A stretch of DNA of 64,000 nucleotides from DASXMT01 sp963755985 (GTDB lineage: Bacteria > Actinomycetota > Acidimicrobiia > Acidimicrobiales > RAAP-2): positions 1,169,891-1,233,890 of the forward strand of contig CAVWLO010000003.1 of the NCBI GenBank assembly GCA_963755985.1, in the 5' to 3' direction. This document shows, piece after piece, positions 33,734 to 42,138 of this stretch. The notes beneath the pieces are model-generated. The model was not told where the DNA came from, did not search any database, and saw only the letters and a list, made by a program, of their open reading frames with translations. Position numbers and translations under genes: made by a program. Position 1 is the first letter of the stretch, and each line of letters starts with the position of its first letter.

Positions 33734-34453
33734 GTGGGGGACCGGCGGCGCATCGTCTTGAAGATGTCGGGGGAGGCGCTCGCTTCCTCCGCCTCCGACG
33801 AGACCATCGATGCCTCGGTGGTGGAGCGGATCGCCGCCGAGATCGCCCGGGCCCGGGGCGAGCTTGACCTGGAGCTGGCCGTGATGGTGGGTGGGGGGAA
33901 CATCTGGCGGGGCACCACCGGCGCTGGCGCGGGAATGGACCGCGCCACCTCGGACACGATGGGCATGTTGGGCACGGTGATCAATGCCCTGGCCCTCCAG
34001 GACGCCCTGGAGCACCACGACCAGCCCACCCGAGTGCTTTCGGCCGTGCAGATGGCCGAGGTGGCGGAGCCCTATATCCGCCGACGGGCCATCCGGCACC
34101 TGGAGAAGGGCCGGATCGTGGTCTTCGCCGCCGGGATGGGCAACCCCTTCTTCACCACCGATACCTCGGCCGCGTTGCGCGCCGCCGAGATTGAGGCCGA
34201 GCTGCTGTGCAAGGGCACCCACGGCGGGGTCGACGGTGTCTACACCGCCGACCCCAAGCTCGATCCCACCGCCACCCGCTACGACGAGGTGTCGTTCATG
34301 GAGGTGGTCTCGAAGGACCTCCGGGTCATGGACCTGACCGCCATCACCTTCTGCAAGGACAACGGGCTCCCCATCTTGGTCTTCGACCTGATGGGACCGG
34401 GGAATATCATGAAGGCCCTGGGCGGCGAGCCCATCGGGACCCTGGTCCGGTGA
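33734..34453 (+). CDS. pyrH: UMP kinase
   Basis: This 239-residue hexameric kinase converts UMP to UDP. It shows the amino acid kinase fold with 'VLKMSGEAL', 'VMVGGGNIWRG', 'DTMGMLGTVINALALQ' and 'KGTHGGVDGVYTADPK'. The GTG start lies 11 bases after tsf. A perfect palindrome follows the gene before frr. Confidence 0.97.
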   Translation: MGDRRRIVLKMSGEALASSASDETIDASVVERIAAEIARARGELDLELAVMVGGGNIWRGTTGAGAGMDRATSDTMGMLGTVINALALQDALEHHDQPTRVLSAVQMAEVAEPYIRRRAIRHLEKGRIVVFAAGMGNPFFTTDTSAALRAAEIEAELLCKGTHGGVDGVYTADPKLDPTATRYDEVSFMEVVSKDLRVMDLTAITFCKDNGLPILVFDLMGPGNIMKALGGEPIGTLVR

Positions 34454-34475
34454 GCCCGGCTCCGTCGGGCCGAAT

Positions 34476-34487
34476 CCCCAGCTGGGG
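34476..34487. terminator. Palindrome CCCCAGCTGGGG between pyrH and frr
   Basis: This perfect 12-bp palindrome lies 22 bases after pyrH and before a separate -10 hexamer. It could partly end the rpsB-tsf-pyrH transcript. No U-tract follows. Confidence 0.3.
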
Positions 34488-34519
34488 GCCCCGAAAGGGT
34501 ACGGGGCGATCATCATCGC

Positions 34520-34525
34520 TACGCT
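34520..34525 (+). promoter_or_regulatory. -10 hexamer TACGCT before frr
   Basis: The hexamer ends nine bases before the frr ATG and no Shine-Dalgarno is present. Confidence 0.5.
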
Positions 34526-34534
34526 GGTCTGTCG

Positions 34535-35104
34535 ATGGATGACGACCTCACGGCCCTGGTGGTGGCCGAAGCGCGGGAGCGTATGGAAAAGGCGGTCGAC
34601 CACACCCAAGCCGAGTTCGGATCGGTGCGGACGGGCCGGGCCACCCCGGCCCTGGTCGAGCACCTGAAGATCGACTACTACGGGACCGAGACCGAGCTGC
34701 GCCAGCTGGCCGGCTTCAGTGTCCCCGAAGCTCGGCTGTTGATCATCTCCCCCTATGACAAGGGATCGCTCGGTGCGATCGAGAAGGCACTCCAGGGCTC
34801 TGACCTGGGAATCCAGCCGTCGAACGACGGGAACGTGATCCGGCTCGGATTCCCCGTCCCCACCGAGGAACGCCGGAAGGACCTCGTCAAGGTGGTGAAG
34901 CAGAAGGCAGAGGACGGACGGGTTACCGTCCGCAACCTTCGTCGGGCGGCGCGCCACGAGCTCGATGCCCTGGAGAAGGACGGTGATATCTCGAGCGACG
35001 AGCTCGAGCGGGTGGAAAAGGACCTCGACCGGGTCACGCACGACCAGGTGGCTGCGATCGACCGGCTCCTGGCCCACAAGGAGCAGGAGCTCCTCGAGAT
35101 CTGA
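34535..35104 (+). CDS. frr: Ribosome recycling factor
   Basis: This 189-residue factor splits post-termination ribosomes with EF-G. It carries 'RTGRATPALVEHLKIDYYG', 'PYDKGSLGAIEKAL' and 'NDGNVIRLGFPVPTEERRK' and has the usual length. A leaderless hexamer precedes it. cdsA follows 43 bases later. Confidence 0.97.
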   Translation: MDDDLTALVVAEARERMEKAVDHTQAEFGSVRTGRATPALVEHLKIDYYGTETELRQLAGFSVPEARLLIISPYDKGSLGAIEKALQGSDLGIQPSNDGNVIRLGFPVPTEERRKDLVKVVKQKAEDGRVTVRNLRRAARHELDALEKDGDISSDELERVEKDLDRVTHDQVAAIDRLLAHKEQELLEI

Positions 35105-35147
35105 CACGATCGGCGGCGCTTGGCCGCTGTTCGGGAGGAAATACGAC

Positions 35148-37373
35148 GTGGACGACCGCGACGACCTGCAGAACGAGACCACCGAGGCCGAATCGCTCCA
35201 CACGACCGGCCCCAAGAGCGATCGCGTGAGGATCGTGGGGGCCGAGACCGCGGGCGAAGCCACGGGAAAGGTCCCGGCCGTCCGTGCCGACCCCATCCAA
35301 CCGGGGGACACGGTCCAACCGGGAGGGGCGGTCCGGCCGGCAGGTACGGGCACCCCTCCCAGCCCGGTACGGCCGTTGGGGGATGATTGGCGCCAGGAGC
35401 ATCTCGAACCCGAGGAGCCGGCCGAGGCGACGGATTCAGCTCCCTGGTCGGTGCCCTGGTCGTCGCAGCCGCCACCACCCCTCTTCGACGAGCCCGGCCC
35501 ACCCCCGGCGGAGGAGGCACACGAGCCGTTCGGCCCGGTCGAAGAGGCCCCCTCCCCCGATGTCTCGGCCCTTCCGCACTGGACCGAGCCGCCGACCGGC
35601 CAGGTCCCGCCCGTCCTGGCCCGCGACAACGAGGACGGCGACGACTGGAGGAGCCGTTCGGGCCCGACCTGGCGGGAGGAGCACAGCGACTGGACCGCCC
35701 ACGACGACCAGTTCGACCCTGACCTCTACGCCAACGAGGAGACGGCGCTGGGCTCGCTCGACGAGAACGATGCCCCCGACCCGGTCCGGCGCCCGTGGGA
35801 GTTCGACCTGCCGTTGGACACGGCACCAGTACCTTCAGTCAGGTTGAGCGGCGAACCGCTCCTCGACCCACGGGAGAGCGGGACGCCGGTCCAGGGCGAC
35901 TTCGACTACGACAACGATGACGAGAGGAGCCGGGCCTCCGACCCGAAGGCACCGGCCGGGCCGACGCCGTATTCGACCATCGACCCGGTCACCGAAGTGG
36001 TTCCGGCCGTCGGGCGTGGGGCACGTGGGGGCACCGACCCCGATCCGCAGGCCGAGCCCGACGATGGGGGTTTCGATCGGTTCGGGCCGATGGAGGAGGC
36101 GCCGGCTCCGGCTCGCTACGGCATGCTGCGCCGGGCCGGAGAACGAGCCGGCCGGCTGCGCGCCCGGCGACCCGAAGGAGCGGTGGGCGACCCGGGCGCC
36201 GAGGCGCTGGCCGCCGAGCCTCCGGGCGCCTCGGTGACCGATGTGCCCGGCGTCGGTCTCCGTCGCGGCGGTGTTGCCGGGCTGGCCGCCGCCGATCGAT
36301 CGGCGGCCGCTCCGTCCGGTTCGGCCGGCACCACGTCCACCGGCTACGAGGACAGCGCGGCGGGTGCCCGACCCGGCGTCCCGGTCGACGACCAGCCCGA
36401 GGCCGCAGGCCCGGGGTCGCCGGGCGGCGAGCAATGGTTCGACGACTCCGAAGGTGGCCCGCCGGCCCGACGGAGCTTCCGCCCCCTGCGGGCCCGGGAC
36501 GACTCGAGCCTTCCCGGGATAGCCATGGAGCCACCGACCGGGGGCGCGACGGGCGAGGAGGCCAACGCGGGCGTGCGCATCGCCACCGGGTTGGCCGTGG
36601 CCGTCATCACCCTCGTGCTCTTCGCACTGGGGACCGTGCCTGCGCTGGCCTTGTGCATCGTGGTGGTGACCTTCGCCGCCGGTGAGTGCTTCGGGGCCTT
36701 GCGTCGCGCCGGCTATCACCCGGCCACCCTGCTCGGCCTGGTCGGGACGGTGGCGCTCATGATCGCCGCCTACACCAAGGGGACGGCCGCCGTCCCGCTC
36801 GTGCTGGCGCTCATCGCCGTATTCACCTTCCTCTGGTACCTCTTGGGGGTCGAACGCGGGGCACCGGTGGCCGGTACGGCAGCGACGTTCCTCACCGTGG
36901 GCTGGATCTCGCTGCTGGGATCGTTCGCCGCGCTGCTGCTCGCCCCCTCGAACTTCCCGAACCGCCACGGTATTGCCTTCCTCCTCGGGGCGATCATCGC
37001 CACCGTGGCCAACGACGTCGGCGGCCTCGTCGTGGGTGGGTGGCTCGGTCGCCATCCCTTGGCTCCGTCCGTCAGCCCCAACAAGACGTGGGAAGGCTGG
37101 CTGGGCGGACTGGTGCTCTCGGTGGTGGTGTCGGCCGCGCTGGTCGGCGCCATCCACCCCTGGACCCCAGCCAAGGCGGCGCTGCTCGGCCTGATGGTGG
37201 CGGTTGTCGCCCCGATTGGCGACCTGGCCGAGTCCCTCCTCAAGCGGGACCTCCACATCAAGGACATGGGAACCCTCCTCCCCGGCCACGGAGGGGTGCT
37301 CGACCGGGTCGACGCGCTGCTCTTTGTCCTGCCTGCCACCTACTACTTGGTCCGCGCCCTCAACATCGGTTGA
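35148..37373 (+). CDS. cdsA: Phosphatidate cytidylyltransferase with giant disordered N-terminus
   Basis: This 741-residue protein makes CDP-diacylglycerol for phospholipid synthesis. Only residues from about 476 form the membrane enzyme (several helices, 'VSPNKTWEGWLGG' and the CDP-alcohol signature 'IGDLAESLLKRDLHIKDMG', 'LPGHGGVLDRVD'). The first 475 residues are acidic, rich in Pro, Asp, Glu and Gly, and apparently disordered. CdsA is normally about 270 residues. The GTG at 35148 follows GGGAGGAA. Shorter starts cannot be excluded, but the frame is open and codon use looks like real coding sequence. Confidence 0.9.
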   Translation: MDDRDDLQNETTEAESLHTTGPKSDRVRIVGAETAGEATGKVPAVRADPIQPGDTVQPGGAVRPAGTGTPPSPVRPLGDDWRQEHLEPEEPAEATDSAPWSVPWSSQPPPPLFDEPGPPPAEEAHEPFGPVEEAPSPDVSALPHWTEPPTGQVPPVLARDNEDGDDWRSRSGPTWREEHSDWTAHDDQFDPDLYANEETALGSLDENDAPDPVRRPWEFDLPLDTAPVPSVRLSGEPLLDPRESGTPVQGDFDYDNDDERSRASDPKAPAGPTPYSTIDPVTEVVPAVGRGARGGTDPDPQAEPDDGGFDRFGPMEEAPAPARYGMLRRAGERAGRLRARRPEGAVGDPGAEALAAEPPGASVTDVPGVGLRRGGVAGLAAADRSAAAPSGSAGTTSTGYEDSAAGARPGVPVDDQPEAAGPGSPGGEQWFDDSEGGPPARRSFRPLRARDDSSLPGIAMEPPTGGATGEEANAGVRIATGLAVAVITLVLFALGTVPALALCIVVVTFAAGECFGALRRAGYHPATLLGLVGTVALMIAAYTKGTAAVPLVLALIAVFTFLWYLLGVERGAPVAGTAATFLTVGWISLLGSFAALLLAPSNFPNRHGIAFLLGAIIATVANDVGGLVVGGWLGRHPLAPSVSPNKTWEGWLGGLVLSVVVSAALVGAIHPWTPAKAALLGLMVAVVAPIGDLAESLLKRDLHIKDMGTLLPGHGGVLDRVDALLFVLPATYYLVRALNIG

Positions 37374-37393
37374 AAGTCGGGCAGGCTAGGGAG

Positions 37394-38565
37394 GTGCCAC
37401 CTACGACGAGTGTCAGTCTGATCGGCTCCACCGGGTCGATCGGGACTCAGGCCATCGATGTGGTGGACGCCTGCCCCAATCGGTTCTCGGTCGTGGCCAT
37501 CGGTGCCCAGCGATCGGTCGAGCTCCTGGCCGACCAGGCCCGCCGCCTCCGGCCCGAGTTCGTTGCCATCGGCGATGCTTCGCGGGCCGGAGAGCTGGCC
37601 CGCTCCCTCCCCCTGACATCGAGGTGGTGACCGGAACCGAGGGGCTGGCCCACATCGCCACGGTGGCAGAGGTGGCCGTGAACGGGGTGGTCGGCTTCGC
37701 CGGGCTCACCGTGACGCTGGCCGCCCTCAACGCCGGCCGCCGATTGGCCCTGGCCAACAAGGAGTCGATCATCGCCGGTGCGCCGGTGGTGCGTCAGGCC
37801 CGGCAGGTGCCCGGGGCCGAGATCATCCCGGTGGACTCTGAGCACTGCGCCCTGCACCAGTGCCTCCGGTCCGGGAGGGCCGCCGAGGTGGCCCGCTTGT
37901 TGGTCACGGCGTCGGGTGGGCCGTTCCGGGGCCGGACCCGGGACGAGCTGGCCGCAGTCCGGGTGGAGGAGGCCCTGGCCCACCCGACCTGGTCGATGGG
38001 CCCGAAGATCACGGTGGACTCCTCGACCCTGATGAACAAGGGGCTCGAGGTCATCGAGGCCCACGAGCTCTTCGACATCCCCTTCGACCAGATCGACGTT
38101 GTAGTCCACCCCCAGTCCATCATCCATTCCATGGTCGAATACAGCGACGGAGCGGTCATGGCCCAACTGTCGCTCCCCGACATGCGGCTTCCCATCGGCT
38201 ACGCCCTGGCCTACCCGGAACGGCTGCCGGTGCCCTTCGGGTCCATCGACTGGAAGGCGCTGTCGCTGCTCGAGTTCGAGGAACCCGACCGTTCGGCGTT
38301 TCCCTGCCTCGACCTGGCCTACCGGGCCGGCCGCCATGGCGAGCTCGCCCCGGCCTGGCTGAACGCGGCCAACGAGGTCGCGGTGGCCGCATTTCTCGAC
38401 GGCCGCATCGGTTGGTCGACCATCGCCGACGTCGCCCTCGGCACCCTCGACGCCTACGAGGCCCCCGGATCGGGCAGCCTCACCGTGGATGACGTGCTCG
38501 AGGCCGATGCCAACGCCCGCCGAACGGCCGAGCGGGTGGTAGCCGGTCGGGAACAGGCGGCGTGA
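37394..38565 (+). CDS. dxr: 1-deoxy-D-xylulose 5-phosphate reductoisomerase, frameshifted
   Basis: The N-terminal part (GTG 37394; 'VSLIGSTGSIGTQAIDVVDA') and the rest ('NGVVGFAGLTVTLAALNAGR', 'LANKESII', 'IIPVDSEHCAL', 'VDSSTLMNKGLEVIEAHELF') lie in two frames. They join at a run of five Cs (37609-37613). One additional C would restore 'SLPPDIEVVTGTEG'. The enzyme makes MEP in isoprenoid synthesis, and ispG is also in this window, so the gene should be needed. A consensus error is the likeliest cause. It overlaps the protease gene by four bases. Confidence 0.9.
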
Positions 38566-39938
38566 GCACAACCTCGGACGCGCCACCGCGGGCGCGGGAG
38601 TCGACCGCCCCGCCGCTTCCCCCGAACCCTCCGCTGGACGACCGGAGGACCGGCGGCCCCGGCGAGGGCGCCACCCCCGAACGGGTGAAGTCGCCCCGCC
38701 GGTCCGCTCTGGAGCTCCTGGTGGTCGTGGCCGCCATCGTGGCCCTGGCCATCCTCACCGGCGCCGCCGACCTGTTGATCGTGATCGTCGCCATCTTGGT
38801 CATGGTCATGGTCCACGAGCTGGGCCACCTGATGGCGGCCAAGCGGGGCGGCATGAAGGTGACCGAGTACTTCGTGGGCTTCGGCCCCCGGCTGTGGTCG
38901 ATCAGGCGAGGGGAGACCGAGTACGGCATCAAGGCCATCCCCGCCGGCGGCTACGTGAAGATCCCCGGGATGACCAACCTCGAGGAGGTCGACCCCGAAG
39001 ACGAACCCCGTGCCTACCGCAACCAGCCATTCCGCTACCGACTGTTGGTGGCGGTGGCCGGGTCGGCCATGCACTTCATCATGGCCTTCCTTCTTTTGTG
39101 GGGGCTGCTGGCCTTCGTCGGTGTGGCCAACAACAACCAGACCGAGATAGCGGGCTTCACCCCCCTCACCGGAGTGGCCAGCCCGGCCCGGGCCGGCGGC
39201 ATACAGGCAGGGGACGTCGTCGTCTCGGTCAACGGGAAGCAAGTCGGGGGCAATGTCGAGGTCCTGGTCCGGGCGATCAAGGACAGCCCCGGGCGGCCGG
39301 TGTCGCTGGTCGTCGACCGGGGTGGCCGTCACGTCGACCTGACGGTGACCCCTGCCGACGGGCACACCGTGCACGAGGCAGGGGCGCCGCCCCCGACCGG
39401 AAGCGCCCCCGACGGTGTGATCGGCGTGAACCTCGGCAACCCGACGGCCACCGCCAACCCTGTGCATGCCGTGGGCACCTCGGCGGTCGACCTGGGCCGG
39501 GTCACCTGGCAGTCGGTCCTCGGTGTGGTCCACATCTTCTCGCCCAGTCAGGTGGTCAGCCGATTCGACCAGGCCACCAGCGCCCAGGCGGCCAACCAGG
39601 CCACGGCCAATGGGACCCGGGTCCAGTCGATCGTCGGCGTGGTCCGGACCGCCGACCAGGCGGCCCAGTCCGGGATCGGGAACCTGTTGCTGGTCCTCAT
39701 CACCATCAATATCTTCTTCGGCGTGTTCAACCTGTTCCCCATGCTCCCGTTGGACGGTGGCCACGTGGTCATCGCCATCTACGAGAAGATCCGCACCCGG
39801 CGGGGCGGCCCCATGTACCACGCCGATGTGGCCAAGATGATGCCCTTCGCCTATGTGCTGCTGGCCTTCTTGGCCGTGCTCGTGGTCACGGCGCTGGTGG
39901 TCGACCTGGCCCACCCCATGGCCAACCCGTTCGGCTGA
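38562..39938 (+). CDS. rseP: RIP (site-2) zinc metalloprotease, RseP-like
   Basis: This 458-residue intramembrane protease has an N-terminal Pro-rich segment of about 50 residues, the zinc motif HELGH (85-89), a PDZ domain ('AGGIQAGDVVVSVNGKQVGG') and the third zinc-ligand region 'LPLDGGHVVIAIYEKIRTRR'. It cleaves membrane proteins such as anti-sigma factors. Its gene often sits between dxr and ispG in actinobacteria, as it does here apart from the inserted TetR-P450 pair. Confidence 0.93.
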   Translation: MSTTSDAPPRARESTAPPLPPNPPLDDRRTGGPGEGATPERVKSPRRSALELLVVVAAIVALAILTGAADLLIVIVAILVMVMVHELGHLMAAKRGGMKVTEYFVGFGPRLWSIRRGETEYGIKAIPAGGYVKIPGMTNLEEVDPEDEPRAYRNQPFRYRLLVAVAGSAMHFIMAFLLLWGLLAFVGVANNNQTEIAGFTPLTGVASPARAGGIQAGDVVVSVNGKQVGGNVEVLVRAIKDSPGRPVSLVVDRGGRHVDLTVTPADGHTVHEAGAPPPTGSAPDGVIGVNLGNPTATANPVHAVGTSAVDLGRVTWQSVLGVVHIFSPSQVVSRFDQATSAQAANQATANGTRVQSIVGVVRTADQAAQSGIGNLLLVLITINIFFGVFNLFPMLPLDGGHVVIAIYEKIRTRRGGPMYHADVAKMMPFAYVLLAFLAVLVVTALVVDLAHPMANPFG

Positions 39939-39994
39939 ATCCGACCGGCGACGGCGCGGCCGCGTCTCGACCGGCCCTAACCGAGGGCTCCCGC

Positions 39995-40546
39995 TCAGGG
40001 GGCCGGGGGCGAGGCGTGGAGCAGCCAGTCCATGGTGGCCACCAGGTGCGACCGGTCCCGGGCGGGCAGCACCCAGCCGGTGGTCAGGAGGCGCACCATG
40101 ATGTCCACCAGCTGTTGGGCGCTCAGCGCTCCCGCCACCACCGGCGGAGCGGCCGCCAGCTCCTCCTCCAGGTGGCAGACCAGCATCGCCTCCACCGCCG
40201 GCAACATGGTCCGCAGGTAGTCGATGACGAAGCCGGGCTCCGATTCGGTGAGCTCCCGGGCCGGGTGGTCGTTGATGTAGCCAACGGCGTAGTCGAGGAG
40301 GACACGCGTCCGCTCGGAGCCGGAGGAGGCCCCGGCCAACGCCTTGTCCAGCCCCTTCGAGAACCGTTGCCAGTCGTAGGCGGCCACTCCGTCGAGCAGG
40401 TTCTCCTTGGTGGCGAAGTACCGGTAGAGAGTGGTGCGTGACACCTCGGCCGCTTCGCTGACCTCGGCCATCGACAGGTACCGGACGCCCCGGCGGCTCA
40501 CGACGCGCAGCGCAGCCTGGAGGATGCGCTCCTCAGTGCCGGTCAT
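39995..40546 (-). CDS. TetR-family transcriptional regulator
   Basis: This 183-residue regulator has an N-terminal helix-turn-helix ('SMAEVSEAAEVSRTTLYRYFATKENLL') and an unrelated helical C-terminal ligand domain. The ATG at 40546 places the domain at the N-terminus. A longer start adds only Pro/Gly-rich residues. It is divergent from the cytochrome P450 gene across a region full of palindromes, so control of that gene and of itself is likely. The ligand is unknown. Confidence 0.87.
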   Translation of the reverse strand: MTGTEERILQAALRVVSRRGVRYLSMAEVSEAAEVSRTTLYRYFATKENLLDGVAAYDWQRFSKGLDKALAGASSGSERTRVLLDYAVGYINDHPARELTESEPGFVIDYLRTMLPAVEAMLVCHLEEELAAAPPVVAGALSAQQLVDIMVRLLTTGWVLPARDRSHLVATMDWLLHASPPAP

Positions 40547-40646
40547 GGACGACGGCCTCTCGTTGGCCCCCGCTCGAGGGCCCGTCAGGGCTGGCCCCGT
40601 GACGATCGGCCCGGTTCCGCCGGCCAACCATCTTCACGATGTCGGT

Positions 40647-40656
40647 GTACATGTAC
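40647..40656. promoter_or_regulatory. Palindrome GTACATGTAC, candidate TetR operator
   Basis: This perfect 10-bp palindrome is followed by ATGTACTGTTT, of which a near copy (ATGTACAGTTT) lies at 40689-40699. Confidence 0.5.
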
Positions 40657-40672
40657 TGTTTCTCTGGTTTGC

Positions 40673-40693
40673 TACATATGGAACGAATATGTA
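40673..40693. promoter_or_regulatory. Inverted repeat TACATAT-N7-ATATGTA, candidate TetR operator
   Basis: Seven-base arms with a seven-base spacer form a typical TetR-type operator. It is AT-rich against a GC-rich background. Confidence 0.55.
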
Positions 40694-40711
40694 CAGTTTG
40701 TCACATCAGAT

Positions 40712-40765
40712 CCAGCCGTTGCTGAGCACCAGCCGTTGCTGGGCACCATCAGTTGCTGAGCAATG
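40712..40765 (+). repeat. Triple direct repeat before the P450 gene
   Basis: Three near-identical copies of a (C/T)CAG(C)CGTTGCTG(A/G)GCA-type unit run head to tail just before the P450 ribosome-binding site. Confidence 0.7.
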
Positions 40766-40787
40766 GCGCGATTCCAGGAGGTCCGCC

Positions 40788-42020
40788 ATGGACGCCGACG
40801 CGAAGTCCACCGAGGCGGAGCACAACCCGTTCGAGGCGATGGACGCCCTGGCCGGCAACACCCGCGACCCCTACCCCGAGTTCGCAGAGAAGCGGAAGCA
40901 TGACCCGGTCTGGCGGGGCACGCTCATGGACCACTCGAATGTGCCCCCCGAGTTCATCCCCGACGAGGAGTGGGCCGTCTTCCGCTACGGGGACGTCTCC
41001 CGGGTGTTCCGAGACGCGAAGCACTTCAGCTCCGAGGGGTACAACGAGACGATCGGCTTGGTCATGGGGCCGACCATCCTGGGCATGATGGGTACGCCCC
41101 ACCGCGAGCACCGCAACCTGGTGGCCAACGTGTTCAAGGAGCGGTCCCTGCAGCGGTGGGAGCCCGAGTTCATCGCCCCGGTGTGCCATCAGCTCATCGA
41201 CGAGGTGATCGAGGAGGGTCGGGCCGACCTGGTCCGGGCGCTGACCTTCGAGTTCCCGGTCCGGGTCATCGTCCGGATCCTGGGGCTGCCGGCCGACGAC
41301 CTCGACATGTTCAAACGCCTCTCGATGCAGCTCATCGGCATCGCCGGCGACATGGAGACCGGGTTCAACGCCTCGCTGGCCCTCCAGGAGTACTTCCAGG
41401 CCCAGATCGACGCCCGCCGGTCGAAGCCGACCGATGACGTGATCAACGACCTGGTGACCGCCGAGGTGGACGGGGAGAAGCTGACCGACGAGGCCATCGT
41501 GTCCTTTCTCCGCCTCTTGTTGCCCGCCGGCGTCGAGACCACCTACCGGTCGTCGGGAAACCTGTTGTACCTCCTGCTCACCCACCCCGACCAGCTGGCC
41601 GCCGTCCGCCGGGACCGGTCACTCGTGCCCCAGGCCATCGAGGAGGGGCTCCGGCGGGAGACCCCCCTGACCAACGTGGCCCGTTTCGCCACCGCCGACG
41701 TCGAACTGGGGGGCAAGGTCATCCCCGAGGGGGCCACGGTCGGGGTCTGCATGGGCTCGGCCAACCATGACGAGACCCGATGGGACAACGCCGAAGCCTT
41801 CGACATCTTCCGTCCGCCCGTCCCGCACATCTCCTTTGCCGCCGGCCCCCACGTGTGCCTGGGCATGCACCTGGCCCGGCTGGAGACCCGGGTGGCCCTC
41901 AACGTGGTCCTCGACCGGTTGGCCGACGTCGCGCTGGATCGGGACGACGGCGATCCTCACATCCGCGGCATGATCTTCCGGTCCCCGACCAGCCTGCCCG
42001 TCACCTTTCGCGCCGCATAG
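40788..42020 (+). CDS. Cytochrome P450
   Basis: This 410-residue soluble P450 has the I-helix 'AGVETTYRSSGN', the ExxR of 'EEGLRRETP' and the heme loop 'FAAGPHVCLGMHLAR' with Cys357 as heme ligand. It hydroxylates an unknown substrate using redox partners not encoded nearby. The ATG at 40788 follows AGGAGG, unlike the leaderless neighbours. Its divergent TetR gene and shared operators suggest inducible control. Confidence 0.93.
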   Translation: MDADAKSTEAEHNPFEAMDALAGNTRDPYPEFAEKRKHDPVWRGTLMDHSNVPPEFIPDEEWAVFRYGDVSRVFRDAKHFSSEGYNETIGLVMGPTILGMMGTPHREHRNLVANVFKERSLQRWEPEFIAPVCHQLIDEVIEEGRADLVRALTFEFPVRVIVRILGLPADDLDMFKRLSMQLIGIAGDMETGFNASLALQEYFQAQIDARRSKPTDDVINDLVTAEVDGEKLTDEAIVSFLRLLLPAGVETTYRSSGNLLYLLLTHPDQLAAVRRDRSLVPQAIEEGLRRETPLTNVARFATADVELGGKVIPEGATVGVCMGSANHDETRWDNAEAFDIFRPPVPHISFAAGPHVCLGMHLARLETRVALNVVLDRLADVALDRDDGDPHIRGMIFRSPTSLPVTFRAA

Positions 42021-42126
42021 GCACCGTGATGAGGGGTCGGGACCCTCGGCCGGCCGGCGGGGTGTGGCCGGCACGCGAGTAGGGCCGGCAGTGGGGCCGT
42101 GCCGAAGTCAAGGCGCCGGGCGCCGG

Positions 42127-42132
42127 TAGCAT
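42127..42132 (+). promoter_or_regulatory. -10 hexamer TAGCAT before ispG
   Basis: The hexamer ends six bases before the ispG ATG with no Shine-Dalgarno between. Confidence 0.5.
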
Positions 42133-42138
42133 GCGTGC

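Noticed and set aside
37600..37625. Programmed ribosomal frameshift in dxr
   Set aside because: dxr is not known to use frameshifting, and no slippery heptamer with stimulator is evident. A missing base in the C run is simpler.
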